Shown here piece after piece: positions 32,470 to 41,459 of a stretch of DNA of 61,460 nucleotides. The notes below the pieces were generated by a model that ran no database searches, was not told the DNA's origin, and saw nothing but the letters and a program-made list of their open reading frames with translations. A program made the translations under genes and the position numbers. How positions within the stretch are numbered: position 1 is the first letter of the stretch; the number at the start of each line of letters is the position of its first letter. Source of the stretch: Sphingomonadales bacterium (GTDB lineage Bacteria > Pseudomonadota > Alphaproteobacteria > Sphingomonadales > Sphingomonadaceae); contig JAGWUH010000019.1 of NCBI GenBank assembly GCA_028868535.1, positions 1 to 61,460 of the forward strand. The letters run 5' to 3'.

Positions 32470-34863
32470 TCAGCCGCGCAGGCTGGCCCCGAGCTTGCCC
32501 GCCGCAGCGGTGATCCGCGCGGTGATGTCCTTGATCGCGGCATCGTCGTAGCTGCGCTCGGAAGGCTGCAGCGTCACTTCGATCGCCAGCGACTTGTGGC
32601 CCTCGGGCACGCCCTGGCCGCGGAAGTCATCGAACACGCGCACGGCGACGATGTTGGCCTTGTCGCTGCCCCGCACCGCGCGGACGACGTCCGCGGCCGG
32701 CAGCGCCAGCGGCACCAGGAACGCGAAGTCGCGCGTGATCGCCTGCAGTGCCGGCGGCGCGTAGGCGACGCGGGCAAAGGCTGCCGCGCCTCGCTTGCCG
32801 GGGATCGCGTCGAGGAACAGCTCGATCGCCGCCACCGGCACGTCGATGTCGAACGCCTTCAGCGTCGCCGGGTGGATCATGCCGAACCGCGCGAGCACCG
32901 TCTTCGGCCCGAGCCGCAGCGTGCCCGACTGGCCGGGATGGAACTGCGCGCCGGCTTCGCCCATGACCTGCAGGTTCTCGACCGGGGCGCCGGCGTCCGC
33001 CAGCAGCGCCAGCGCCTCGGCCTTGGCGTCGAAGGCGTCGAAGGGTTGGGCCTTGCCGGTCGACCAGCCGCGCGGCGTGCGCTCGCCCGCCAGCACGATG
33101 CCCAAGGCCAGGCGCTCGTCGCTCCTCCCGCCGGCGCCGCGCAGGTAGCGCCGCCCGATCTCGAACAACCGCAACCCGCTGGCCCCGCGCGCGACGTTGC
33201 GCTGCGCGGCGGACAGCAGGCCCGGCAGCAGCGACGGCCGCATCACCTTCATGTCCTCGCTGATCGGGTTGGTCAGGGCCCACAGCCCGCCGTTGCCGTC
33301 GGCGAAGGCTTCGGCGTGCGCGGCCGGCAGGAACGACCAGGTCACGGCCTCGTTGAGGCCGCGCGCGGCGGCGGCGCGGCGAATTCGCCGCTCCAGCTTC
33401 TGCGCCGGGCTGGCCGTCGGCGCGGCGACGCCGTCGGCGCGCGGCAGCGGCACGCTGGCGACCGCGTCGAGGCCGTGAATGCGCACGACCTCCTCGACGA
33501 TGTCGGGCGCGCCGTCGATGTCCGGGCGCCAGCCGGGGGCGGTGACGGTCCCGTCGGCGGCGGTCGTGAAGCCCAGCGCGGCGAGAATGCGGCGCTGCTC
33601 CTCCGGGGCGATGGCAACGCCGCCGAGCGTCTCGGCCAGCGACGGATCATAGGCGACCTGCCTCGGCGCGGCGGGCGGCGAACCGGCGCGCACCGCCTCG
33701 CTCGGCACGCCGCCGCAGGTCTCGACGATCAGCGCGGTCAGCAGCTCGAGCCCGGTGTCGAGGAAGGCGGGATCGACCCCGCGCTCGAACCGGGCGCGGG
33801 CGTCCGAGGTCAGGTTCAGCTTGCGCCCGGTGGCGGCGATGCGCTCGGGATCGAAGTAGGCGATCTCGAGCAGCACGTCGGTCGTCGCCTCGGTGCAGCC
33901 CGAATGTTCCCCGCCCATGATCCCGGCAATGTCGTGGACGCCGGCGTCGTCGGCGATCACCGTCATTCCGGCGTCGAGCACGTATTCCTTGCCGTTGAGC
34001 GCGAGGCAGGTCTCGCCGTCGCGCGCGCGGCGGGCCAGGACGGGGCCGGACAGCTTCGCCAGATCGTACGCGTGCGCCGGACGGCCGAAGCCGAGCATCA
34101 GGTAGTTGGTCAGGTCCACCAGCGCCGAAATCGGCCGCTGGCCGGCGCTCGCCAGCCGGTCCTGCAGCCATTGCGGCGAGGGGCCGTTCCGCACGCCCCG
34201 GATCACGCGGCCGAAGAACGCCGGGCAGCCTTCCGGGTCCTCGGTCCGGACCGTCACCGGGCAGGGGCCGTCCCCGGCCACCGGCGGCGCCACGATCGGC
34301 TTCAGCGTCCCCAGTCCGGCCGCGGCGAGGTCGCGGGCTATGCCGTAGACGCCCATGCAGTCCGGGCGGTTGGGCGTGATCGACAGGTCGAACACCGGAT
34401 CGGCGCCGTGATAGTCGGCGAACGGCGTGCCCACCGGGGCATCGGCAGGCAGTTCGATGATCCCGGCATGGTCGTCGCCCAGTTCCAGCTCCCGCGTGGA
34501 GCACATCATGCCGTTCGATTCGACGCCGCGCACCGCTGCCTTCTTCAGCGCCATGCCGTTGGCGGGCACCACCGCGCCGGGCAGGCCGAGCACGCCGACG
34601 AGGCCGGCGCGCGCGTTGGGCGCGCCGCAGACGACCTGCAGGGGCACGCCGTCTCCGGCGTCCACCGTCAGCACCTGCAGCTTGTCGGCATCCGGGTGGC
34701 GATCCGCCGTCAGCACCCGGGCGACGCGGAAGCCGGCCAGCTTCGCCGCCGGGTCCTCGATGCCTTCGACCTCGAGACCGATGGCGTTGCAGGTGGCCGC
34801 GATCTGTTCGACGGAGGCGTCGGTATCGAGATAGGCCTTGAGCCAGGAGAGCGAGAATTTCAT
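32470..34863 (-). CDS. pheT: Phenylalanine--tRNA ligase beta subunit
   Basis: 797 residues, the normal size. An N-terminal tRNA-binding/EMAP-like domain (~40-150, VLTADRHPDADKLQVLTVDA), the B3/B4 editing region (~210-370), B5 (~400-470) and the catalytic-like core precede the C-terminal ferredoxin-like anticodon-binding domain (~700-797, VRVFDDFRGQGVPEGHKSLA). It forms an alpha2beta2 enzyme with PheS, encoded 13 bases upstream. The gene is complete, with no frameshift. Confidence 0.97.
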   Translation of the reverse strand: MKFSLSWLKAYLDTDASVEQIAATCNAIGLEVEGIEDPAAKLAGFRVARVLTADRHPDADKLQVLTVDAGDGVPLQVVCGAPNARAGLVGVLGLPGAVVPANGMALKKAAVRGVESNGMMCSTRELELGDDHAGIIELPADAPVGTPFADYHGADPVFDLSITPNRPDCMGVYGIARDLAAAGLGTLKPIVAPPVAGDGPCPVTVRTEDPEGCPAFFGRVIRGVRNGPSPQWLQDRLASAGQRPISALVDLTNYLMLGFGRPAHAYDLAKLSGPVLARRARDGETCLALNGKEYVLDAGMTVIADDAGVHDIAGIMGGEHSGCTEATTDVLLEIAYFDPERIAATGRKLNLTSDARARFERGVDPAFLDTGLELLTALIVETCGGVPSEAVRAGSPPAAPRQVAYDPSLAETLGGVAIAPEEQRRILAALGFTTAADGTVTAPGWRPDIDGAPDIVEEVVRIHGLDAVASVPLPRADGVAAPTASPAQKLERRIRRAAAARGLNEAVTWSFLPAAHAEAFADGNGGLWALTNPISEDMKVMRPSLLPGLLSAAQRNVARGASGLRLFEIGRRYLRGAGGRSDERLALGIVLAGERTPRGWSTGKAQPFDAFDAKAEALALLADAGAPVENLQVMGEAGAQFHPGQSGTLRLGPKTVLARFGMIHPATLKAFDIDVPVAAIELFLDAIPGKRGAAAFARVAYAPPALQAITRDFAFLVPLALPAADVVRAVRGSDKANIVAVRVFDDFRGQGVPEGHKSLAIEVTLQPSERSYDDAAIKDITARITAAAGKLGASLRG

Positions 34864-34876
34864 GGGCCTGCCCTCC

Positions 34877-35974
34877 TCAAGCCGGCGTGCCGACGCCGGC
34901 CGACAGGGTCGGCACGTCGAGCGCGGAGAAGCCGTAGTGGCGCAGCCAGCGGACGTCGCCGTCGAAGAAGGCGCGCAAGTCGTTCATGCCGTACTTGAGC
35001 ATGGCCAGCCGGTCGACGCCGACGCCGAACGCGAAACCCTGCCACTCGTCCGGGTCGAGCCCGCCGGCGGCCAGGACGTGGCGGTTGACCATGCCGCTGC
35101 CGAGCAATTCCATCCAGGCATGGCCCGGGGCGTCGCCGCTGCCGCCGATCACGCGGCGGCCGTCGACCCAGGCATAGCCGGTGTCGACCTCGACCGAGGG
35201 CTCGGTGAACGGAAAGTAGCTGGGGCGCAGCCGCAGGACGATGTCGTCGCGCTCGAAGAAGGCCTTGAGGAAGGTTTCCAGCGTCCACTTGAGGTGGCCG
35301 AGGTGGATGCCCTTGTCGATCACCAGCCCTTCGACCTGGTGGAACATCGGCGTGTGCGTGGAGTCGCTGTCCGAGCGGTAGACGCGGCCCGGCGCAATGA
35401 TGCGCAACGGCGCCCCCTGGCTGAGCATCGCCCGGATCTGCACCGGCGAGGTATGCGTGCGCAGCACCAGCTCGCGGCCATCGTCCGTCCTGTCGGGCAG
35501 GTAGAACGTGTCGTGCATCGCCCGCGCCGGATGGCTCTCGGGCATGTTGAGCGCGGTGAAGTTGTGCCAGTCGTCCTCGATCTCCGGGCCGGTGGCGACG
35601 GCGAAGCCGAGGTCCGCGAAGATCTCGGCGAGTTCGTCCATGACCTGCGACACGGGGTGGATCGAGCCGCGCGGGGCTTCGGCGGCGGGCAGCGTCAGGT
35701 CGACCGTCTCGGCGGCCAGGCGCGCCTCGAGCGCGGCGCTTTCCAGCGCGGCCTTGCGCGCGGCGAGCGCGTCGGTCACCGCCTCGCGCAGGCCATGGAT
35801 CTTCGGGCCCTCGCTCTGCCGCTGTTCCGGGCTCATCCCGCCCAGCGTCTTCAGCAGCGCCGAGATCGAGCCCTGCTTGCCGAGAAACGCGACGCGCAGC
35901 GCCTCGACGGCCTCAAGATCCTGCGCCGCCGCTATCCGGTCCAGCGCATCCCGCCGGGTCGCCTCATGGTCCAC
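34877..35974 (-). CDS. pheS: Phenylalanine--tRNA ligase alpha subunit
   Basis: 365 residues from a GTG at 35974. An N-terminal coiled-coil arm (~1-95) is followed by the class II catalytic core with [20 protein letters not shown] (motif 1), [11 protein letters not shown] and [20 protein letters not shown] (motif 2), and [20 protein letters not shown] (motif 3). It charges tRNA-Phe. No pheM-type leader peptide is obvious in the 77 bases upstream, where an AraC-family gene ends. Confidence 0.97.
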   Translation of the reverse strand: MDHEATRRDALDRIAAAQDLEAVEALRVAFLGKQGSISALLKTLGGMSPEQRQSEGPKIHGLREAVTDALAARKAALESAALEARLAAETVDLTLPAAEAPRGSIHPVSQVMDELAEIFADLGFAVATGPEIEDDWHNFTALNMPESHPARAMHDTFYLPDRTDDGRELVLRTHTSPVQIRAMLSQGAPLRIIAPGRVYRSDSDSTHTPMFHQVEGLVIDKGIHLGHLKWTLETFLKAFFERDDIVLRLRPSYFPFTEPSVEVDTGYAWVDGRRVIGGSGDAPGHAWMELLGSGMVNRHVLAAGGLDPDEWQGFAFGVGVDRLAMLKYGMNDLRAFFDGDVRWLRHYGFSALDVPTLSAGVGTPA

Positions 35975-36051
35975 GTTTCGTGCTCTTGCTGTTGAATTCC
36001 GGGCGGCTCCTTAAGCGCGTGCGCCCGCCGGCGCAATCGCGCTGGTCGCGC

Positions 36052-36930
36052 TCAATCGCGCGGCGGGTCGAGCGACTGCACCGGCGATCCGGTCTCGCGC
36101 ATCCGCGCGGTGACGAAGGCATGGAGGATCGGGTGGGGAATCGACGCGTATTGCGTCGGCGACATGCCCATGAAGCGGCGGAAGTCGTGCACGAACTGCG
36201 CCTGGTCGTGGTAATGCCCGTCGATCGCGCCGATCCACTTCAGCGAAGGGTCGATCATGTAGTGCGACAGGCTGCGCATGAAGCGCTGCAGCAGCAGCAA
36301 CTGCTTGGGCGGGAAGCCGAATGCGCGCCGGCAGATGCGTTCCACCGTGCGCTGGCTGACGCCGGTGCGCTCGACCAGCTCGGCGACGGTGCTGACCTCG
36401 GGATCGACCAGCGCGGCGTGAAGATCGTTGATGCGCGCCTCGTCGGCGACACGGCCGCCGAGCCGGGCCTTGAACCACGAGGTCAGCCGCGCCAGCTCCG
36501 CCTCCTCGTCGGGTTCGGGGCCGAACAGCGATTCGGCGAGGGGGCGGAAATCGGCGAACGTCGGATCCTGTTCGCCATCGCAGAGCGCGTCGGCGAGGTC
36601 GGCCGCCGGCGCGGCGATGAAGCGCGCCCAGCCGAGCGGCATCAGGCCGACGCCCCAGACGCGCGAGGTGCCGATGCTGAAGCGCACCGAGTGGCTGCTC
36701 GGCCCGGTCACCGCGAAGCGCGTGTTCGACAGGCGCAGGCCGGCGATCGTCTCGGCTTCGGGCAGGCAGCCGTCGTGGAAGCGCAGGTTGCCCCATTCGG
36801 GATGGAGGTAGTCGACGATGCGGCCCCCGTCGGGCACGTCGATCTCGGCCAGGTAGAACGAGGTGAAATAGCGCGCGAGCACGCCCTCCGGCGAGCAGAA
36901 CCGAATCCGCACCTCACATTCGCGCGACAC
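36052..36930 (-). CDS. AraC-family transcriptional regulator (DUF6597-type N terminus)
   Basis: 292 residues from a GTG. An N-terminal cupin-like region (~15-130, YLAEIDVPDGGRIVDYLHPE) is followed by two helix-turn-helix units at ~195-285 (VAELVERTGVSQRTVERICR; GFPPKQLLLLQRFMRSL; FVHDFRRFMGMSPTQYASIP). It is clearly related to the regulator at 41460-42404. It sits between rplT and pheS on the same strand, a position where most proteobacteria have no gene or only a leader. Its target and ligand are unknown. Confidence 0.85.
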   Translation of the reverse strand: MSRECEVRIRFCSPEGVLARYFTSFYLAEIDVPDGGRIVDYLHPEWGNLRFHDGCLPEAETIAGLRLSNTRFAVTGPSSHSVRFSIGTSRVWGVGLMPLGWARFIAAPAADLADALCDGEQDPTFADFRPLAESLFGPEPDEEAELARLTSWFKARLGGRVADEARINDLHAALVDPEVSTVAELVERTGVSQRTVERICRRAFGFPPKQLLLLQRFMRSLSHYMIDPSLKWIGAIDGHYHDQAQFVHDFRRFMGMSPTQYASIPHPILHAFVTARMRETGSPVQSLDPPRD

Positions 36931-37020
36931 CGCAGGGCCCCGTTGCTAGTTTGTCGCAAATCCTGCCCGACAAATGCGGTGCGGGCAACCGCTGTCGCAC
37001 GCGCGATCCGCGCTGCCATG

Positions 37021-37057
37021 CAAAAGGCGCGGACTGCCGGGGCAATCCGCGCCTTTG
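37021..37057 (-). terminator. Terminator downstream of rpmI-rplT
   Basis: A long stem (arms 37023-37038 and 37041-37056, one C-A mismatch) lies 60 bases after rplT, with A and T runs at both ends. On the minus strand the 3' side ends in four U residues. The symmetry would let it work in both directions. Confidence 0.75.
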
Positions 37058-37116
37058 CAATGTCCTGTCGCAGCGACGGTGCGCCACGCGGCGCCCGCCG
37101 TGCGAGCAGCCGGCGA

Positions 37117-37473
37117 TCAGCCGAGGGCGGCCTTGGCCTGGCCGATGATCGCGGTGAACACGCCACCTTCGTTCATCGCCAGATCGGCCATCGCCTTGCG
37201 GTCGAGCTCGATGCCCGCCAGCTTGGCGCCGTGGATGAACTGCGAGTAGGTGAGGCCGGCTTCGCGCACGGCGGCGTTGATGCGCTGGATCCACAGGGCG
37301 CGGAACGTGCGCTTCTTCACCTTGCGATCGCGATAGGCATACTGGCCGGCCTTTTCGACCGCCTGCCGCGCGACGCGGATGGTGTTCTTGCGACGGCCGC
37401 GATAGCCCTTCGCCTGGTCGAGAATGCGCTTGTGCTTGGCCCGGGTGGTAACACCCCGCTTGATACGGCTCAT
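37117..37473 (-). CDS. rplT: 50S ribosomal protein L20
   Basis: 118 residues starting [20 protein letters not shown], then [20 protein letters not shown] and the Arg/Lys-rich long helix; the C-terminal globular domain includes [20 protein letters not shown]. It binds 23S rRNA early in assembly and in many bacteria represses the rpmI-rplT operon. It lies 15 bases after rpmI and is followed by a clear terminator. Confidence 0.98.
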   Translation of the reverse strand: MSRIKRGVTTRAKHKRILDQAKGYRGRRKNTIRVARQAVEKAGQYAYRDRKVKKRTFRALWIQRINAAVREAGLTYSQFIHGAKLAGIELDRKAMADLAMNEGGVFTAIIGQAKAALG

Positions 37474-37488
37474 GGGTAGCTACCTTTC

Positions 37489-37692
37489 TCAGTTCAGCCC
37501 GTAGGGCGCCCACTTCTTGATCACCTTCGCGTCGGCGTCGGAGATCACGTCGGTGCCGCGATTCTGGCGGATGTACTTGCCATTGTGGCTGATCAGGCGG
37601 TGGCGCTTGCCGGCGACGCCGTGCTTCACCTTGCCGGTGGCGGTGAGCTTGAAGCGCTTCTTGACGCCGCTCTTCGTCTTGAGCTTGGGCAT
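37489..37692 (-). CDS. rpmI: 50S ribosomal protein L35
   Basis: 67 residues from the ATG at 37692, which has GGAGA at proper distance and gives the universal [14 protein letters not shown] start; an ATG two codons upstream is too close to that site. [20 protein letters not shown] is the conserved L35 core. infC, the usual first gene of this operon, is not upstream. Instead the divergent AsmA-like gene begins at 37876. Confidence 0.97.
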   Translation of the reverse strand: MPKLKTKSGVKKRFKLTATGKVKHGVAGKRHRLISHNGKYIRQNRGTDVISDADAKVIKKWAPYGLN

Positions 37693-37875
37693 TTTCATCT
37701 CCTGTCGGCCCCGAAAAGGCCTGGTTCGTGAGCCGGCGTGGCAGCCCTTGATGGCCAGCCTGCTCGGTTGCGGAAGGGGGCGCGCCTAGCGGCATCGCGT
37801 GCAAATGGCAAGGTGGAATCGGGCCCGGAGGCGCCTGCCGCGGAAACCCGGGGGCCCGCGGGCGTTGAATCCCGC

Positions 37876-40002
37876 ATGGACATGGCGCATTCCCTTGCCG
37901 CGGACGAAACCGGAGCGCAACCGCTGCGCCGCCGGGCCGGCCCGCTGCGGATCATCGGCCGGATCCTGCTGGGCGTCGTGCTGGTGCTGTTCGTCGCCTG
38001 GCTGGTGCTCTATATCACCAAGGGCCGCTTCCTGAAGCATCCGTTCGAATCGATCGCGTCCCGGACACTGCAGCGCCAGGTCAGCGTGGGGGGCGATTTC
38101 AACCTCTACTTCGACCCCTTGAACCTCCATTTCCGTGCCGAGGACATGGCGATCGCCAATCCCCGGTGGGCGCGCGACCGCCGCTTCTTCGCCGCCCGGC
38201 GGATCGACGCGCGGATCGCCACGGTGCCGCTGCTGTTCGGCCGGCGGGTGATCCGCACGCTGGACCTGGCCAACGCCACGGTCGCGCCCGAATGGGACGC
38301 GCGCCACCGGCACAACACCTGGACCTTCGGCGATCCCGAACGCAAGGGGGAGCCGATGCAGTTGCCGCGCATCCGTCGCGGCATCGTCGTCGGCACCCGC
38401 ATCGCCTATCGCGATCCGCAGATGCAGCTGGCCGCGGACATCGCGGTCGACACGATCCGCGCGCAGGACACCCGTTTCGCCGACGAGATCCGCTTCCACG
38501 GCGACGGGGCGATGCGGCGGCAGCCGTTTACGCTCAGCGGCCGGCTGATGAGCCCGAACGAGACGGTGAGCGGCGGGCGCAACGTGCTCGCGCTGCATGT
38601 CGATGCGGGCCACTCGATCCTCGATGCCGATGGCACGCTGCCGGGCGCCACCGAACTGGCGGGGTCCGAGTTCCGGGTGCGCGCGCATGGCGCCAACCTG
38701 GCGCTGCTGTTCGACTTCATCGGCATCGCGGTACCGCCGACGCGGAGCTACCGCCTGACGTCGAGCGTCACCTACGACGGCATCTGGTGGAAGGCGACGC
38801 GACTGGCCGGCACCTTCGGCGACAGCGATCTCGCGGGGTCGCTGGCGGTTTCCGCGCCCGACAACCGGATGCGGCTGACGGCGGACCTGCGCACGCGCGG
38901 GCTCGACATCGTCGATGCTGGCCCGTTCATCGGCTATGATCCGCAGCGGCTGGACAAGCTGGGGGCGAAGGGCGCGGTCCGGCAGGAGGGTGGCCACCCC
39001 CGGGTCCTGCCCGATGCGCCGCTGCGCAGTGCCGAGCTTGCCAACTTCGACGCCGACGTCCGCTATCGCGTCGGCGCCATCAAGGGGCGGAACGTGCCGG
39101 TCAGCCAGATCGACCTGACGCTGCTGCTCGACCATTCGCTGCTGAAGCTGGCCCCGGTCACCGCGCTGGTTGCCGGTGGCCGCCTGCGTGCCGACGTCAG
39201 CGTCGACGCGCGTCGGCCGCAGGTCTTCACCGATTACGACATCCGCCTCAGCCCGACGCCGATGGGCAAGCTGCTGGCACGCTTCGGCGTGGCGGAATCG
39301 GGCACCACCGGGACGCTTTCGGCGCGCATCCATCTTGCCGGGACCGGGGACAGCCTGCGCCGCAGCCTGGCCACCAGCAACGGCCGGATGGCGTTCATCA
39401 TCCCGGCGGGGACGATGTGGACGCGCAACATCCAGCTGGCGGAGCTGGACGTCGGCACGTTCATCCAGAAGATGTTCGAGAAGAAGCTGAAGGAACCGGT
39501 GCAGATCAACTGCGGGTTGATCGGCTTCACCGTGCGCAACGGGGTGGCCGCGGCCGACCCGATCCTGATCGATACGAAGAAAAACGTGATCCTCGGCCGC
39601 GGCGGCTTCAGCTTCGCCAGCGAGGCCCTCGACCTGTCGCTGCGGGCCGATGCCAAGACCTTCAGCCTGTTCTCAGGGCAGTCGCCGGTGGCGGTAAACG
39701 GCTACTTCGCGGCGCCGGGGATCAATCCGATCAGTCCGCAGCTGCTGGCCCGCGCGGGCATCGCGGTGGGCGGCGGCCTGGCGCTGAGCCCGTTCGCGGC
39801 GCTGCTGGCGTTCATCGATCCCGGCGATGCCAAGGCGGCGGCCTGCGGCCCGGTGCTGGCCGGCGCCCATGCCCGGGCGATGCGCACCGACAAGGGCAAG
39901 CCGCGCGACGATGTCGGCAACGGCGGAACCGGCAAGAGCGAGAGCGGCAAGCGTTCGCCGCAGGAGCGCCGGGAACAGGCGCGCACGTTCCGCCGACGCT
40001 AA
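37876..40002 (+). CDS. AsmA-family protein
   Basis: 708 residues from the ATG at 37876; the frame is open to 37738, but the extra part does not look coding. A cytoplasmic N terminus of ~30 residues precedes one transmembrane helix (LLGVVLVLFVAWLVLYIT). A long, beta-rich periplasmic body follows, with KHPFESIASRTLQRQVSVGG near its start and the AsmA C-terminal region (FTVRNGVAAADPILIDTKKN) at ~560-650. AsmA-like proteins are thought to bridge the envelope and move phospholipid to the outer membrane. The last ~45 residues are basic and disordered. Its TAA overlaps the stop of the convergent gene. Confidence 0.85.
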   Translation: MDMAHSLAADETGAQPLRRRAGPLRIIGRILLGVVLVLFVAWLVLYITKGRFLKHPFESIASRTLQRQVSVGGDFNLYFDPLNLHFRAEDMAIANPRWARDRRFFAARRIDARIATVPLLFGRRVIRTLDLANATVAPEWDARHRHNTWTFGDPERKGEPMQLPRIRRGIVVGTRIAYRDPQMQLAADIAVDTIRAQDTRFADEIRFHGDGAMRRQPFTLSGRLMSPNETVSGGRNVLALHVDAGHSILDADGTLPGATELAGSEFRVRAHGANLALLFDFIGIAVPPTRSYRLTSSVTYDGIWWKATRLAGTFGDSDLAGSLAVSAPDNRMRLTADLRTRGLDIVDAGPFIGYDPQRLDKLGAKGAVRQEGGHPRVLPDAPLRSAELANFDADVRYRVGAIKGRNVPVSQIDLTLLLDHSLLKLAPVTALVAGGRLRADVSVDARRPQVFTDYDIRLSPTPMGKLLARFGVAESGTTGTLSARIHLAGTGDSLRRSLATSNGRMAFIIPAGTMWTRNIQLAELDVGTFIQKMFEKKLKEPVQINCGLIGFTVRNGVAAADPILIDTKKNVILGRGGFSFASEALDLSLRADAKTFSLFSGQSPVAVNGYFAAPGINPISPQLLARAGIAVGGGLALSPFAALLAFIDPGDAKAAACGPVLAGAHARAMRTDKGKPRDDVGNGGTGKSESGKRSPQERREQARTFRRR

Positions 40003-40451
40003 CCCCCGAACGCGTCCCGGCCGTGGCGGGCGAGCCAGCCGGCGAAATCCCCGCCGGCTATGCCCGGGGCGTCACCGGCGGGGCGATTCCACCAATAGGC
40101 CAGCGCCCGGCGCGGCTGGCCGCCCGCGTCACGGACCGGCGTGCGGCGGCGAACGTAGTCCGAACCGGCGGGTTCTTCGGCACGATAGCCTTCGTAGCGA
40201 TCGAGCACGGCAAGATCGGCGGGCGTGAATCCGGGCAGCGCGGCGTAGAGTTTGCCGTGGACGGTGCCAACGCCGGGCACCAGCGCGGGATACCATCCTG
40301 CCGGGTCCGCGATCGCCAGCAGCATCCCGGCGGTCGTCGCCGCGCCGAGCGGTCGCAGCCGGCGGTGTACCCCGGCGGCGGCGGGATGGCCACCGGCGAC
40401 GAGCGTGCCGTAGAAGAAGAACAGGTCGGCATCGCGGGCACGGGGTGCCAT
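39999..40451 (-). CDS. Gamma-glutamylcyclotransferase-like (AIG2/GGCT fold) protein
   Basis: 150 residues from the ATG at 40451. FFFYGTLVAGGHP is the family's YGTL substrate loop, and AVLDRYEGYRAEEP supplies the conserved acidic residue in the DxxEG motif. Members convert gamma-glutamyl amines or peptides to 5-oxoproline; many bacterial ones have unknown substrates. It lies 11 bases after hisN in the same orientation. Its TAG stop shares three bases with the AsmA stop. Confidence 0.82.
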   Translation of the reverse strand: MAPRARDADLFFFYGTLVAGGHPAAAGVHRRLRPLGAATTAGMLLAIADPAGWYPALVPGVGTVHGKLYAALPGFTPADLAVLDRYEGYRAEEPAGSDYVRRRTPVRDAGGQPRRALAYWWNRPAGDAPGIAGGDFAGWLARHGRDAFGG

Positions 40452-40462
40452 GGCGGCCCCGG

Positions 40463-41254
40463 TCAGTGGGCGCAGGCCAGCGCCTCGACGACGTCGTCGA
40501 GCCGGGCAGGATCGCCGAGAGCGATGACGTGGCCCGATGAACCGGCGTGCAGCGGCTCGCCGTTCCAGTCCGCCATCGCGCCGCCGGCGCCTTCGACCAC
40601 CGGGACCAGCGCGGCGAAGTCGTGCAGCTTCAGTCCGGCCTCGCAGACGATGTCGATGTGCCCGGATGCCAGCATCGCGTAGTTGTAGCAATCGCCCCCC
40701 ATCACCATGCGGCGGTGATCGGTCCTTGCGGCAAGACCCATGAAGTGCTCGCCGTCGTGGTCGGTGAAGTAGTGCGGCCCGGTCGTGGCGATCGTCGCGT
40801 CCGCGAGCTGCCGGCAGGCCCGCGTGCGCACCGGCTGGCCGTTGAGCGTCGTCGGCAGGCCGGTGGCGCCGATCCAGCGTTCCCCCAGGATCGGCTGGTC
40901 GATCACCCCGAGAACCGGCCAGTCGTCCACCATCAGCGCGATCAGGGTGCCGAAGATCGGCCGGCCGGCGAGGAAGCCGGTGGTGCCGTCGATCGGGTCC
41001 AGCACCCAGCTGCGCGCTGTCGAGCCGGTGTCGGTGCCGTATTCCTCGCCGATCACGGTGTCGCGGCCCGCCTCGGCCTTAAGGATGCGGCGCATCGCTT
41101 CCTCGGCGGCGCGATCGGCCAGCGTCACCGGCGAGGCATCGCCCTTGCGCTCCGATTCCACGCCCGCGCGGAACCACGGACGGATGGCCTCCCGCGCGGC
41201 GTCGGCGAGGCGGTGGGCGAGGGCGATGTCTGCTTCGAGCTGGGCGCGGTTCAT
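40463..41254 (-). CDS. hisN: Histidinol-phosphatase (inositol monophosphatase family)
   Basis: 263 residues from the ATG at 41254. Lithium-sensitive phosphatase motifs are visible: the metal ligand in VIGEEYG, WVLDPIDGTTGFLAGRPIFG, and GGDCYNYAMLASGHIDIVCE. The latter two match the HisN subgroup that serves histidine biosynthesis in alphaproteobacteria. A general inositol or fructose-1,6-bisphosphate phosphatase role is the alternative. No other his gene is in the window. It is cotranscribed with the cyclotransferase-like gene. Confidence 0.85.
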   Translation of the reverse strand: MNRAQLEADIALAHRLADAAREAIRPWFRAGVESERKGDASPVTLADRAAEEAMRRILKAEAGRDTVIGEEYGTDTGSTARSWVLDPIDGTTGFLAGRPIFGTLIALMVDDWPVLGVIDQPILGERWIGATGLPTTLNGQPVRTRACRQLADATIATTGPHYFTDHDGEHFMGLAARTDHRRMVMGGDCYNYAMLASGHIDIVCEAGLKLHDFAALVPVVEGAGGAMADWNGEPLHAGSSGHVIALGDPARLDDVVEALACAH

Positions 41255-41459
41255 GCCGGGTCTGTGCCGCCGTCTCCCGCCGCTGGTCAAGCCCGACCGC
41301 CGGCTGCGCACGCCTTCCGGACGGCGTGTCGGAAATATCGGAGCGGCGGCATGCAATCCCTCGGCAATTGCAATCGCTCGACGATCGGTCATAAGAACCC
41401 TGCCCGCTGAAATTTGCAGCCGGACGATCGGGGCGTGGCTGCGGGGGCCAGGGAGCGAC

